Part shown: one piece after another, positions 1 through 21,663 of the stretch | Layout of the letters: each line of letters begins with the position of its first letter | Numbering within the stretch: the first letter of the stretch is position 1 | DNA from: Amoebidium appalachense | Taxonomy: Eukaryota; Ichthyosporea | NCBI GenBank assembly: GCA_963693365.1 | Contig: CAVNZM010000010.1 | Coordinates: forward strand, 1,054,001-1,118,000 | Direction: 5' to 3' | DNA length: 64,000 nt | Notes under the pieces: generated by a model | The model's database searches: none | The model's input: only the letters and a program-made list of their open reading frames with translations | What the model was told of the DNA's origin: nothing | Program-made: the position numbers and the translations under genes

Positions 1-138
1 GGGGTGGGGAGGGGGGAGGGGGGGGGGGGGGGGGGGTGGAGGTGGTACATCAGAGGGTGGCAAACGCGAAAGAAAAGACATGACCAAACCAGAAAAAGCA
101 ACAAAGGTACACTGAAACCCAAAGAATGTAAACGTGTA

Positions 139-8548
<8,410 letters not shown>

Positions 8549-9069
8549 GGTTAGGGCTTGTGTTTACGTTGCCTTTTGACAATAGTTGTGTTTGAGGTAG
8601 TCTATAAGAGTTGGTGTGCACATGCAAATGCTGTGTGCCATCGCAGTTTGAGCTAAAACATTGAGCTAAAACGGAAACACAATTCTAGACACGCCGGAAA
8701 CATCTAATGTCAGGGTTAACGTTAAGTCATTTGAGTTGGGATTAAGCATACTCCTTCTATAAAATTACCTAACAGCGCTTTACGTTTTCTTGTCTTTTAA
8801 AACGTTTTATCCTGGTTTTCTCTCGAGCTCGTCTCCCTTTTAAATTTTTCGCAGTACTGCGTAAGCCCGGGGTATGTAACGCCTGCAGAAAGTTTTAGGT
8901 AATCCAATCAAAACACTAAACAGATCCATCTACCAATCACATTGCGCTTCCCAGCATTCGAAATTTCTACAAAAGGGCTATGCAGGAGTGCAAAACTTGA
9001 TGCTTCGGAGGGCCGACAGATCTTGAAACTGGGAAAGGGGGAGAGGGGTGAAGGAAGGGGAAGGGGGGG

Positions 9070-9104
<35 letters not shown>

Positions 9105-9170
9105 AACAAAGGCAGAGAGACAGGGGCCGGTGGACCCACGGAGGTGGGGGGGAGGGGGGGGGAGGAGGCT

Positions 9171-9206
<36 letters not shown>

Positions 9207-9469
9207 GAGGAGAGAGAGGGAGATAGGTAGAAAAGGAGATAAAAAGAGAGACACAGAGAGCGACGGGATAAGAGAATGCGCAGAGAGAGACACAGGCAGG
9301 CAGAAGAGGTACGTATACGGGGGAGGGGGGGGGGGGGAAAGGGGGGGGGGGGGGAAGAGAGAGAGAGAGAACGAGAGAGAGAGAGCAGATATAGATGGAG
9401 GGAGACAAAGACAGAGAGAGAGGGAGAGAGGGAGAGAGGGAGGAGAAGAGGGCGGGAGGGGGGAGGGAA

Positions 9470-9507
<38 letters not shown>

Positions 9508-9690
9508 CTGGAATTGTCGTAGAAATGAAATACGGCACTGGCGGCCTTGGGATGGGTATCGATACCTGGAGACTATGTGTATAGCCCGTCCAACAGCCAC
9601 TTATCTATTATGAAGAAAAAAAAAGTTCTATAATTAACAAGTTCAAGCAAGTGTTGGGTCGTTGTTCTCAGCAGCTTATAACTCTACTTG
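8549..9690. other. 5' flank of the WD40 gene, then G-rich low-complexity DNA; no gene seen
   Basis: Ordinary-composition DNA at 8549-9040 probably includes the promoter of the WD40 gene. From 9040 to 9505 there are long G runs and AG-rich simple sequence. Reading frames here encode only Gly/Arg/Glu or Pro/Ser strings and are not credible. Confidence 0.6.
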
Positions 9691-10542
9691 CATCGATCGG
9701 CCGCAGAGTCGTTTCGAACTGAACTATTCGTGAAAACACAGAAGCAGTAATACACAAAAGCAAAAATTCTGCTAAAAACGGAACTATTCTTCTCAAAAGA
9801 AGAAGTGTTCTATTTAGAGCAAGTTTATTGTGCTGGCGTGGGCAGAATAAATCTGCTGTTTGCATCATAATTCTTGTTTTTGATTCTGCTTTCGTTTGCT
9901 GAATAATTTCGCCAGAGCAAGTTGGTTCTGCTGATGTGGTTGAGCTCTTATTGGTCATGGGCGGTTGGGGAGGGGGGGGGGGGGGGGGGGGAGGGAAGAG
10001 AAGGGGGGCTGCTGTTGAAATTTGGCCATATTATCACTGCACCAAGCCACACACGCAGCATAAAGTATATGTGTAAATATACAGCAATACAGGTATGATT
10101 CTCCATTCCAGAACAAGATGGTTTTTGGGAGATAATACGAGGACCATTTTTTGAATAATATTTGAGCCTCTACGTCACCCTGCCGGGGGGGGGGGGGGGG
10201 GGGGGGAGAGGGGAGTTTGCCGGGGGGGGGGGGGGGGGGGGAGGAGGGGGGGGGGGGGTTAGTTTCTGGGTGCCCAATCTAAGTAGTTTCTAGGGAGGTG
10301 TGTTCTTTTCAGTTTCTTACCAAGAAGTTTACTTGGTGGATATGTATGGGTGTGGAAAAGGATGTCATCCAGCGCACTGCAGCCAACACGTGCAGACATA
10401 TCATCCCCCTCGCCCCTCCCCCCCCCCCCCCCCCCCCAAAAAAAAAAAAAAAGAATAAAAAATGAATAAAATAAAGAAGCCCCCCCCCCCCCCCCCCACT
10501 TGCTCCCCCCTACCTTTGCGCTCCCCCCCCCCCCTCCTTTTC

Positions 10543-10574
<32 letters not shown>

Positions 10575-11791
10575 CCCAAAAAAAACCCACATCCCCTTAA
10601 AAAGAAAGCAAAGAAAAGGAAGGAAGGGAAATGAAAATAAAGGAAGGAAGGAATGAAGGTAGAAAGAAAAAAATGCCCCACCACATCAGGGAGATCACAT
10701 CGCGTAAGATACCATGAGATGAAAGGCCCGGGAACCTTTTTGTTTAAAGTAGGCACACCATGCCACGACGTCCACGCTATAACAATCATCAAGACTCCAA
10801 ACGCTCACCGCCCACCTACTTTGTAGAATAACTGGGAAAGTATAATGGCTATAGATACCTCCATCTTCAAGAAGTTCTCGTTCGACTAACTGAAAGAAGA
10901 CAATAAACCCCGGCCCAAAAGTCCCACAACCACAACCAAAACTTGCTGTTTATGGCCGTTTTACATGGTGGGCATAATGGGACTGGGTGTCCGTCCCTAT
11001 ATCCCCCTTTCCCCTACCCTTCATGGAATTCCGAAGCTTCGGAACACAACAGAGCGGGCATCGTTTGAAGCCATTTTAGGCATAGATACAAACCAGGGAC
11101 TATAAGGACACCCGTATCATGTTGCTGAAAAGCCTTATAGATCGAAACTGTTACACTCTGTCGTCCTTTCCTTCGTGCCTGAGAGTATTATGTACTATTT
11201 GCTGTGTCCTAGTTCTGTGATTTTTCCTTTGTAAAATTTCAAGTTAAAATATAATAAAAAAGTCATGAGAATAAGGGAAAAAATGGTCGCTCACCGAGAC
11301 ACTCACCCATTTCAAACCCATCCCCTTACCACACACGCACGCACGTGAATATACCAGATCCCTTTTTTGCCAATTGTGCAAATTCCAGTTACACCTTGAT
11401 GACATTTCACCATGCATAGCCATTTGTTAAATTTGGTATCGCATGAAAAACATCAAATTTGCCGACTTAGACCTAAGCACACACAGGCCCTCCTTCTCCG
11501 TTACACAAACCACCAAGTCAGCCAAATCACTGCCATGCACCCAAGCTAACTACGATTACCCCCCCCCCCCCCCCCCCCCCCCTCCCCTCCCTCCTCCCCC
11601 TTCCCTCATCCCCCCCCCCCCCCCCCCCGGGCGCGCAAATTAAAAATAGGAGTAAAGATCATGATAAATGACTTGAAAAACGAAACACACAAGCTCCCTC
11701 CAGTTCTTCTCTGTTCCCACGTATTTCTTGGCAGCCATTCTGTTTTTGTGCACCACCGACAGACAGAAATGTGCCTTCCCTGCCCCTCCCC

Positions 11792-11845
<54 letters not shown>

Positions 11846-12348
11846 ACACACACACACATCCCCATTACCCCCTTCCCTCCCCCCTTTCCAAAAACAACCA
11901 CACACACACACACACAAACCCATCACTCCTCCTCTGCCACACGCACATTCTTGCTCCACAACTACTTAACGAACATACGTACACCTCCCCCCATAGTATG
12001 ACCTAAAAAATCCCACGAGAGGGCCGCACCAAAAATGGTAAGGAAAACAATCTTCGTAAGGGATCTAGCCGTGCTTCTAAATTAGCCACCACTTGAAGCC
12101 TTGAAAAACACCTGACCTTGCCTTTTGAATAGTCCCCCCCCCCACCCCCCTTGACCCCGCTCACAACCCCTTCCCTTCAACCCCCAACCTTCAAGTCCCC
12201 CCCCCCCCCCCCTCACCTCGTGCCCGCCACCCCTCTCCCTCTCCCAAACACACACGCGCGCGCACACGCACACGCACACGCACACACACACACACAGGCA
12301 CCGTCACACACACGCACGCACACGCACAAACACACACATACACACCGT

Positions 12349-12389
<41 letters not shown>

Positions 12390-12449
12390 ACAAACACACA
12401 CACACACACATACACGCACGCACACACACACACACGCGCGCGCGCGCAC

Positions 12450-12482
<33 letters not shown>

Positions 12483-12575
12483 AACACACAAACCCGCACA
12501 CCTCTCCCAATAGTAAACTAAGCCCATTTTGCTTTTCCTTTTGAAAGTGAATTTTATTTCACCCCCATCCACCCC

Positions 12576-12606
<31 letters not shown>

Positions 12607-14359
12607 AAACCCCATCCCCTTCTTCGTATCTTCCTCGGGGGGAGGAGGATTGACTATGGAGAGTCAGGTACATACTATAGGGCCGGTGTTGCTGAGATTG
12701 AGTTTAGGAGAACCCATGCAGTCCAACCTGAAATGTACCTGAAATGCAACGGAGGGCATTGGATGTGGAGGGGAGGCTGGGGGGAAGGGGGTCCTTTTTG
12801 CCGTAAGAATATCCCGGAATTAATTCTGTAAACGGAAACTAAGTTTTTTTTGCAAAATTTGCATAGACGGAATCTTGTGTGCGGGCAATCTAGTGTGGTG
12901 GTCCATGGGCCAGGAGTTTGCCCTTTGGAAATGGCTTAGAAAAAAAGGCGACACTGTGCACACCCTGTGTGGCAAGGCCGGGGGGGGGGGGGGGGGGGGA
13001 GGGGGGGGGGGGGGGAGGGGGGAGGGGAGAAGGGCATTTGAGATGTAAGTGTGTGTGCATGTGCGTGTGTGTGACACGTGAGGGTACCCGGAACGCATCT
13101 TGTTTTAAAAAAGGGCAGGGGCAAGAGAGGGGAAGGAGGAAGGGCGAGGGGGAGAGAGAGAGCGGGGAGGGGGGGGAGGGAGGGAGGGGGGAGGTTTTGG
13201 GCGACCAACCGATGCATTTACCGCTTCATTAGGGTCCCCCAAGCCACCCCCCCCCCCCCCCCCCCAAAGCCCCCCCCCCCCAAAGCCCCTCCCCCCCCCC
13301 CCCCCCAGATCTACACAGTGTCAGACAGCCCCCCCCCACCGCCTCCCTTGCCAATTCACGTTTTCATGTGACAAGGCAGAGGATGTATTGGGCGGACACC
13401 CAGCCACAGTACATGTGTCCTTAGTGTTGAGTCCCTTGATACCGAGGTTTCTGAATTGAATCTCTGCATTTTGCAGATTCTGAATAATTCATTCTGATTT
13501 TGCGGAAAACAGTAGTTCTGCTTTCGGATGATAAACATGCCATGAATAATCTTCGAGTTTGACCCCGGACAACACACAGCCCCTCCTTCTCCATTGCATT
13601 TGCACGAATTCCCATCGCCCAAATCACTTCCATGCACCCAAGCTGGCACTCCTCCCCCCTCCCCCCCCCCTTCCCCCCCCCCCTGCCCCCCAAATATATA
13701 TATATATATATGATATCAAAAAGGGCTCCCCTATCTCATCTCCCCTCCTCCTATCTCCCCCTCCACCTTCCCCCCGGGCCTCAGCAGAAGTTAAGATTAA
13801 AAATCATATCATGATAAAAAATTTGAATTGAAACGAGACACAAGCTATTTCCAGTTCTTCTTCAATTCCGTGTTTTTCCTGGCAGCTATTCTGCTTTCGC
13901 GCACCACTGAGAGGCTGAAATGTTTCTTTTCTGCCCCTCCTCCCCCTCTTCCCTCCCCTCCCCCCTATCCCCCTTACCCTCTCCCCCCTCCCCCCTTGCT
14001 TGACGCACATGCACCTCACCCCATAGTAGGACCTTAGAAACACCCCACAAATTGGCGAAAAAATGTTCTTAAGGGGGTTTGGCCGTGTTGATATTAAACC
14101 ACCATACGTCTTACTTTGCCATTTGTGTAGCATTTCCCCCCAAAACCCCCCCCCCCTCCTCTAACCGGCCCCTCCTCTTTCCTCCCCTCCGCCCCTTCCT
14201 CCCTTTCCCCCCTCCTCCCCTCCCCCCCCCCCCCCCCCCGTGAACTCTGGACCCTGCTACACCCTCCCTTCCCCTCCTCCCCCCCCTTCTTCCCTCCCCC
14301 CCCCCCCCCCCCCCGGTGAACCCTGGACCCTGCTACACCCTCCCTTCCCCTCCTCCCCC

Positions 14360-14394
<35 letters not shown>

Positions 14395-15584
14395 ACACAC
14401 ACACCCACCCACCGCTCGTGTACTTGTACGTGTGTGTTGATTGCTTTCAGATTAATGTTGGGGAGGGGGGAGGGTGGGGGGTTAGAACGATTCGTTTTTT
14501 TTTCCCTTGGAGGGAAGGGGGGGGGGGGGGGGGGGATTCACCCAAAACTCGTTGGGACTCTCTTGACGTTTAGGGAAACATGTGCTGTAGGGCGATGTTA
14601 TGCTGAAATTATAGTTTAGGGGAAACACGTGCAGTCTACCCAAAGTGAATAGAGGGTGGAAGGGGAGGGGGGGGGAGGGGGGGGGGGGGGGGGGGGGGGG
14701 GAGAAGGGGGGGATGGGGGTGGTCCCGTCGAAGAAAGATTTTCCAATATGCCCGAAATTCAGCCTGTAAACATGCGCGGACGATCTAAGAGCGGAGGTCT
14801 AAAATCCAGAAATTACAACTCTAAAGAGTTATTATTAGAGAAGAGGGTGATGTGTATACCCCTGTGGCGCTGGGGGGGGGTGGGAGGTGGGACCGGGGTG
14901 TGTGTGTACGTGTACGCGCGCGTGTGCGCGAGTTCGCCCGGTGTGTGTGACGCGGAGGGGATTAGGGATGCACCTTCTAATATTAAGGGAGAGGGGGGAG
15001 GGGGGAGGGGAGGGGGATGTTACTGATTGTAGGAAGTAGGCTTTGAATCTCCCAGTCATGTTAAATTATTTATGGGTGCCCTGGGCCGATGCAGTCCCAA
15101 CGACAAACCTTGCACAGATGGGTCCTGGAAGGACACGCACGGCGCAACAGTTCACTGCATCTTCATATTTACATAACATGGGCAGGGGATGATTAAGCGG
15201 ACACCCAGCCCCAGTATCTCTGTAGTGTCGATTGCCCTGATACTAAGTTCCCGAAGTGATTGTGGGACAAAATGAAATTTTTTTGCAGAATAATTCTGCA
15301 TTTTACAATATAATTCTGCATTTTGCAGAATAGTTCTTGCTGAAGGACTCTGCTCACAGAGAGTTTATTCTGCTCATGTGGTTAGATGGCTGTTTTCTTC
15401 TTCCTCAATGATAACAGAAAGTGCTTGATCTTAGACCACTTCGACAGATGAGAGAATTTCATAGAACTTCCTGTCGAATTTGCCACAGCGCTGGCACCGG
15501 GGCGGCAGAGGTGTCAAAAGGGGAGGGAGAAGGGCTGTGGAGAGGAAGAATGTTGTACGCGGACAAGCGCACACACAAACACAA

Positions 15585-15682
<98 letters not shown>

Positions 15683-15687
15683 TACAC

Positions 15688-15727
<40 letters not shown>

Positions 15728-15734
15728 TGTACAC

Positions 15735-15780
<46 letters not shown>

Positions 15781-15835
15781 TGTACACACACGCACACAAG
15801 AGGACACACATGCATACGTGCAAGCACACACGCAC
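15585..15835. repeat. (CA)n microsatellite with three internal TGTACACACACGCACA units
   Basis: The CA tract is broken at about 15680, 15727 and 15780 by the same short unit, so the array has a higher-order period of roughly 50 bases. Confidence 0.8.
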
Positions 15836-18461
15836 AGTAATCGTTGATGTTGAACTCCCTTTCCCCTCCCTCTCTTATCAAAGAGCTCCACAACCAGACT
15901 ACACTCTTCTTCCCCCTTCTGCCGCACACAACGTTAACACAACCACAGTCGACACAATCCACCCTGGACCTAGACACCAAACCATTGACCCCTTCTTGCT
16001 TGACGTTTGACCAAATTATGTGCGACACTCTGGCAACTTGTGTACAGCAAATGTGAACGTTGAAAAACTAGAAGCTGACCCTCTGGGAAGATGTTCTTTG
16101 CCAAGGGAAAGCTGGAAGAGATTAACGGGGTTAAAGAGGTGTGTGTGTTGTGTATCCTCCTCTCAACAGCGCAACAAGAACAAGAACAAAAATAACAACA
16201 ACAACAACAGCAACAACAAAGTTCAAGAAAGAACGCTCCCCCACCCCACTGCCCCCCCCCCCCCCCCCCCGCCTCTCTCTCCCCCCCCCCCCCACACACC
16301 ACCCAAAAAAAAAAACAAAAAAAACGAACCCCCTCCCCTTCTCCCCCCCCCCCCCCCATCCCCCCCCCCCATCCCTCCCCCCCCCCCCCCCCCTCCCCCC
16401 AAAAGGCCACGCCACATCAAGGGTCGGCTAGATGAACCCTACAGCCCAAGTCTTAGAACCTAAATTTCTAACTTAGAACGTATAACCTAAATTTCTAACT
16501 GAGACCCATTATATTAAAGACGTCCATGCTATCAAAATCTTGAAACAGTCGTCCGTAGTACTTTGTAGAATAAGTGACAAAGTATAATGGCTCTAGATAC
16601 ATCCACCTTTTCTTGTTCGACTGGCTCAAAAACGGTTAACCAAAGGGTCCCACAATCACAACCGAAACTTGCTGCATATATTTCTCCACAGTATAGGCAT
16701 CATGGAACTGGGTGTCCATCTCTATATCCTCTGCCCATCATGGGATTTCGAAGAGACTTGTCTCCTCTGAAAATTGCAGAGTGGGCATGGTTTGAGCGTG
16801 CAACTTTGACGAACATTACAGGGACCATCAGGACACCCGACCAATGTAGCTGAAAAGGTTTTTAGGTTGAAACATAACATTACCGAGTCGTCATGTTAAT
16901 CATCCGTGCCTGAGAGGTAATTCTACTATTTGCTGTATCCAATTCTGTGAATCTTCCTTTGTCAACAAAAATATGAAAGCAATAAAATTGTTTCTCACCG
17001 TGACACTCACCAACTCAAACCCCTCCGTTTACCACGCACACAAGTACGCAAATGCACGAAATCCTTATAATGGCAAATTCTAGAAAAGCCTTGATGATAT
17101 TTCACCATGCATAGCCAAAGTCATTCGTTGAATCTCGAATTGCTTGATAAACATGAAATTGTCGACTTAGAACTAAACCTACACAGCTCCTCCTTCTCCA
17201 ATACACTAATCCCACCGACTCCCCCCCCCCCCCCCCCCTTCCCCCCTCCCCGTGCCAAGCTCCCCATCCCCCCCTGTACTCCCCTTCCTCATCTCCCCCC
17301 CCCCCCCCCCCCCCCCCCCCGGCAGGCAAATAAAAATGAGTAAAAATCATAATAATAACCTGAAATACAGACGAGACACACAAGCTCCCTCCAGTTCTTC
17401 TCCAAGCTCACGTTTTTCTTCAGGCAGCCATTCCATTTTTGTGCATCACCGAAAGGCAGAAATGTTACTCCCCCCTTCCCCCCCCCCCCCCCCCCTCCCC
17501 CCTTTTCCCCCATCCCCCATACCCCTCCCCTACCCCCTCCCCAAAGCACAGACACACGCACGCTCATGCACACACGCACACGCACGCACTCCCCCCCCCC
17601 CCCCCCCCCCCCCCCCCCCACACACACACCTGTCCTCCTCTACCACACGCACATTCTTTCTCCCCTTTCTTACTGCACATTCGCACCTCTCCCCTATAGG
17701 ACCTTATTAAACCTCATGGACGGGGAATAAAAACAAAAACAAAGCGAAAGGAAAGGAATGTTCTCAATGGGCTTTTGCCGTGTTGATATTAAACCACCAT
17801 ACATCCCACTTCACCCTTCGTGTAGCCTTTCCCTTAGACCTCTCCCCGGCCCCCCCCCCTCCCCCCCCCCCCCCCTCCCCCCACCCTCACCCCCCCCCCC
17901 CCCCCCCCTCCTCCTCCTCTTGCCTCCAACACCCGAAGTTCAACCCTGGACCCTGCTCATACCATTTCCATCCCCCCCCCCCCCCCCCTCCCCGCCCCCC
18001 AAACACCCACATAGAGCACACACACATCTCTGCCATGTGAAATGAATCCAGCTTCCTTTGCCTTTGTGAATCCCCGTGGCACCCCCATCCCTACCCCTCC
18101 CCCCTCAACTACACCGCCCCCCAACGACTCTTTGTGCGTGTCTCGAGCTCTCATTTCCCTTCCGCTCACAAAAACGCCCCATCCTCCCTTCCAGCCTTCC
18201 CTTCACAAACAAACATACACAAGTGGCTTCTCCATTACATGCACACAAAGGCACACGCACATATTAAGGTACACAAGCATAATATGTCAGAAGCCCCTCC
18301 CCATCAAGCACAATAACCAAACGGCCCTTTTTCAAAACGCACAACGTTACCACAGACGACAGGCAACCCACTTCCAGGCAAAGAAAGAGAGAAAGGAGGT
18401 CGGGGGGGGGGGAGGCGGGGGAAGGGGTGGTGGTGGTGGTGGTGGTGGTGGTGGTGGTGGT

Positions 18462-18492
<31 letters not shown>

Positions 18493-18843
18493 CAACCAGG
18501 CTTGAAAAGAAGCACCGGGAAATGGAAGGGAGGGTCGAGCCCTACGGTGGAAGGGACCACATGCAGTCTTCAATTGGCGGTATCCTCGCTGCGTGTCATA
18601 GTGTGTGCGTTTTGTGCTCGTGCTTGTGTATGTTTGGGTGCGTGTGTATGTCGATGTCGCTTTTACATTATTGTGTGTGGGGGGTGGAGGTACTATGTAC
18701 GCCATAGGGGGGAGGGGGGAGGGGGGGAAGGGGGGGAGGGGAGGGGACTAAAAGTGGAAGGATGAGTCCTGAGAACCTTTTTGTCTTTCTTTCTTTCTTT
18801 TTTTTTTTTTTGGTCTTTCTTTCTTTCTTATTTTTTTTTTTGT

Positions 18844-18878
<35 letters not shown>

Positions 18879-19837
18879 TTTAAAAGATTGTTTAGACCCT
18901 TTTGAGCTTTGAAGAGACAGGTGCTGTAGAGTGTAATGCTGAAATTATAGTTAAGGGGGAACACATCCAGTCAAACCTGAAGTGAAACGGGGGGAGGATG
19001 AGGTGGGGGGGGGGGGGGGGGGGGGGGGGATGCCCATAAAATGATATAAAGAATTTGCCAAATGTCTGTAGACGGAATCTTGTGCGCGGATGATCTTGTA
19101 GGCGGACGGACTGTAAACAACTGTACACATGAACTGTACATGTTTACTAAAGAATGTGATCTACTAGCATACGATTCGTGCTTTGTCATGAATGTCACAT
19201 AAATCTCACAGGCACGCACCAACCTGCCTCTCCTCCTCTGCCACACACACATCCTTGCTCACCCGCCTCATCCCCCCCCCCCTATCCCTCCCCCCCGCCT
19301 GATGCACATGCGCCTTCCCCCATAGTAGGACCTTATATATATATATATATATATATCCCCCCATGCAATGGCAACAAAAACTGTCATGGAAGTCAACCTG
19401 CTCAAGGGTTTTGGCAGCGCTGCTACCTTGGCCACCACTTGAAGTAAATGTGACCTTTCTTTGCCTTGGAGTAGTGTCCTCCCCGGGCCCCGCTCCCCCC
19501 CCTCCCCCTCTCCCCCTCCCCATCCTCCCCTCCACCCTTTTCCCTCGAACCCTTGGCCCCCGAACATTCCACTACACAAATTACCATCACAGTCTCCAAA
19601 TTGTTTTTGGAAACACAACGACCACTTCTCGCCTCCCCTGTGAGTGTGTTAACATGAATACAGAGTCAACGTTAACGTTTCAAGCTTAATCAAGTGGTTG
19701 CCCTCAAGAGAAAACAAACTTTCTTAGGGAAGTTTTAAGAGAAGGTATTCGAGGTCACTGTGGTGTGCTTGTGCATGTGTGTGTGGTTTTAACGGTGGCA
19801 CGGTAGAAGGAAACAGGGGTTCTGAGGGGGCGGGGGG

Positions 19838-19973
<136 letters not shown>

Positions 19974-20480
19974 TGGTTGGGGGGGGGGGGGGGGGGGGGG
20001 GGGGGCTGGTTAGCAAAAACACACCAGGGAAATGTGGTGGAAAAGGCATAAACGGGAGGTGGGGGGGCCGTGGTGCACGTGATGGGGGTGCGGTGGTTTT
20101 TTTTTTTTGTTTTTTTTTGGGGGGGGGGGGGGGGGGGGAGGGGGGGGGGGGAGGGGGGTGTCTGTGATTCCCATTCTAGCTACATGATTTTATGGGTGCT
20201 CCGGTTACAACTGATACGTAGGAGAATGCACAGATTGGTACTGGATGAACACACGGTGCAGAGCTTCTATTCCCCTTCGAGGTTAAATTGTTCAAGCTGG
20301 GCAGAGGAATTATCGGCGATATAGACATCCAGCGGCTGCCCCATCATATGCCCAAAGTGTCGATAGCCTTAACGTGGATATTTTCGCCTTGATTAATGGG
20401 ACGGGACAAAAAGCGTGTACCGAACCTGGTCTTAAACAAATTCTAGGAGAAGTAATGGACCCTCTAGTCCTATTTGTGGA

Positions 20481-20734
20481 AAAAAAAGGGGTGACGAGGC
20501 ATCCGGTGCGCTCCGGGGGGAGGGGGAGGGGGGGTGGGGGGTGGGGGGGAGGGGCGGGGGAGGGAGAGAGGGGAGGGGGTGGTGATGGGGTGTCGGATTC
20601 CAATGTTAGGAAATAAATATGTGCAAGTGGCTAGAACTTTTTTTGTGCTTGCAGGAGAGTCCTTTGAATTCGCGATCAATAAAGTCACAGATAGTTTGAC
20701 ACAAATAACTCGTGTGTGTGTGTTGTGTGTGTGT

Positions 20735-20791
<57 letters not shown>

Positions 20792-20880
20792 GCCACAGAG
20801 TCACGGTGTGAATGATCTCATATGTATTTAAAACTTAAAAGTTAGCAGATCAATAAACCGTGTGTTGGGTTTGTGTAGTG

Positions 20881-20913
<33 letters not shown>

Positions 20914-21663
20914 TGAGTGTATGTGTGTGTGTGCGTGCACGTGGTTGTGTTGTGTACGTGGCTCATAGTGTGTGTGTTTACGTGTACACGTGCGGAAGTG
21001 AATTTTGACCCTACTACATGACACAATTCATGGTGCAGTCACATATCTTTTCAAGAGATATCGCCCATATTGGCCATGTAGAGAAGTGTACAGAACGTGT
21101 CTTTATTGCGGACTCTGCAGCGGCAAATGGCCAGCAATATGGAAAACCATGTGATCCTGCACATTTCACTTGCACATCATGGCTCTTAAGTAGTCGAGAA
21201 CTGCTATAACTGCTCCACTACTTACTTCTACAGCTTGAGTCACTATGTCTAGAAAAAAAATCAACAGTGATTATCCTGAGATCAAGAGGCTACATTGCTA
21301 AGCTATAGTTTTACACGATTGACCTTCACTACATATTTGATGCTACTACTGATTCAAGATGATGTGTTCAACTATGACGAGGGCGCTTACTAGCTCTGGG
21401 GGCTGATGTGGGAGTAGTGAAGTTAACCGAATATTGATTGCAAAAACACTGATGACCATCCCTTAGGAAGTAAAGTGTACTGCCAACCTCAGCCCTGGAA
21501 GGGTTGAAAAAGAACGAAGAATGAATACACAAGAGAACTATCTAGCTGGCAAGCTAACGTCCCAGGCCGTAACAAGAATCATGGCATGAGTTATCTTATG
21601 TATATATGTATTCAATCGCAGGAATGTGGAAATTATACCAAAAAGGGGGGGAAAGGATGACGG
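20481..21663. other. Intergenic DNA downstream of the minus-strand EGF/PAN gene
   Basis: It holds a GT tract (20711-20788) and a T run with GT/CA simple sequence (20880-20990). AT-richer unique sequence at 21000-21650 shows no coding pattern in either strand. Confidence 0.5.

Noticed and set aside
9048-9600. Gly/Arg- or Pro/Ser-rich frames resembling silk or mucin-like proteins
   Set aside because: They are produced by G/C homopolymers and AG repeats, present on both strands, and lack splice-consistent neighbours.
16040-16140. Plus-strand frame ending KRLTGLKR before a GT-like donor
   Set aside because: It has no partner exon and no similarity, and the donor is just a GT repeat.
20374-20520. 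Plus-strand frame containing INGTGQKACTEPGLK
   Set aside because: The start is not ATG. It runs into a G tract, lies in the repeat cluster, and matches no family I know.
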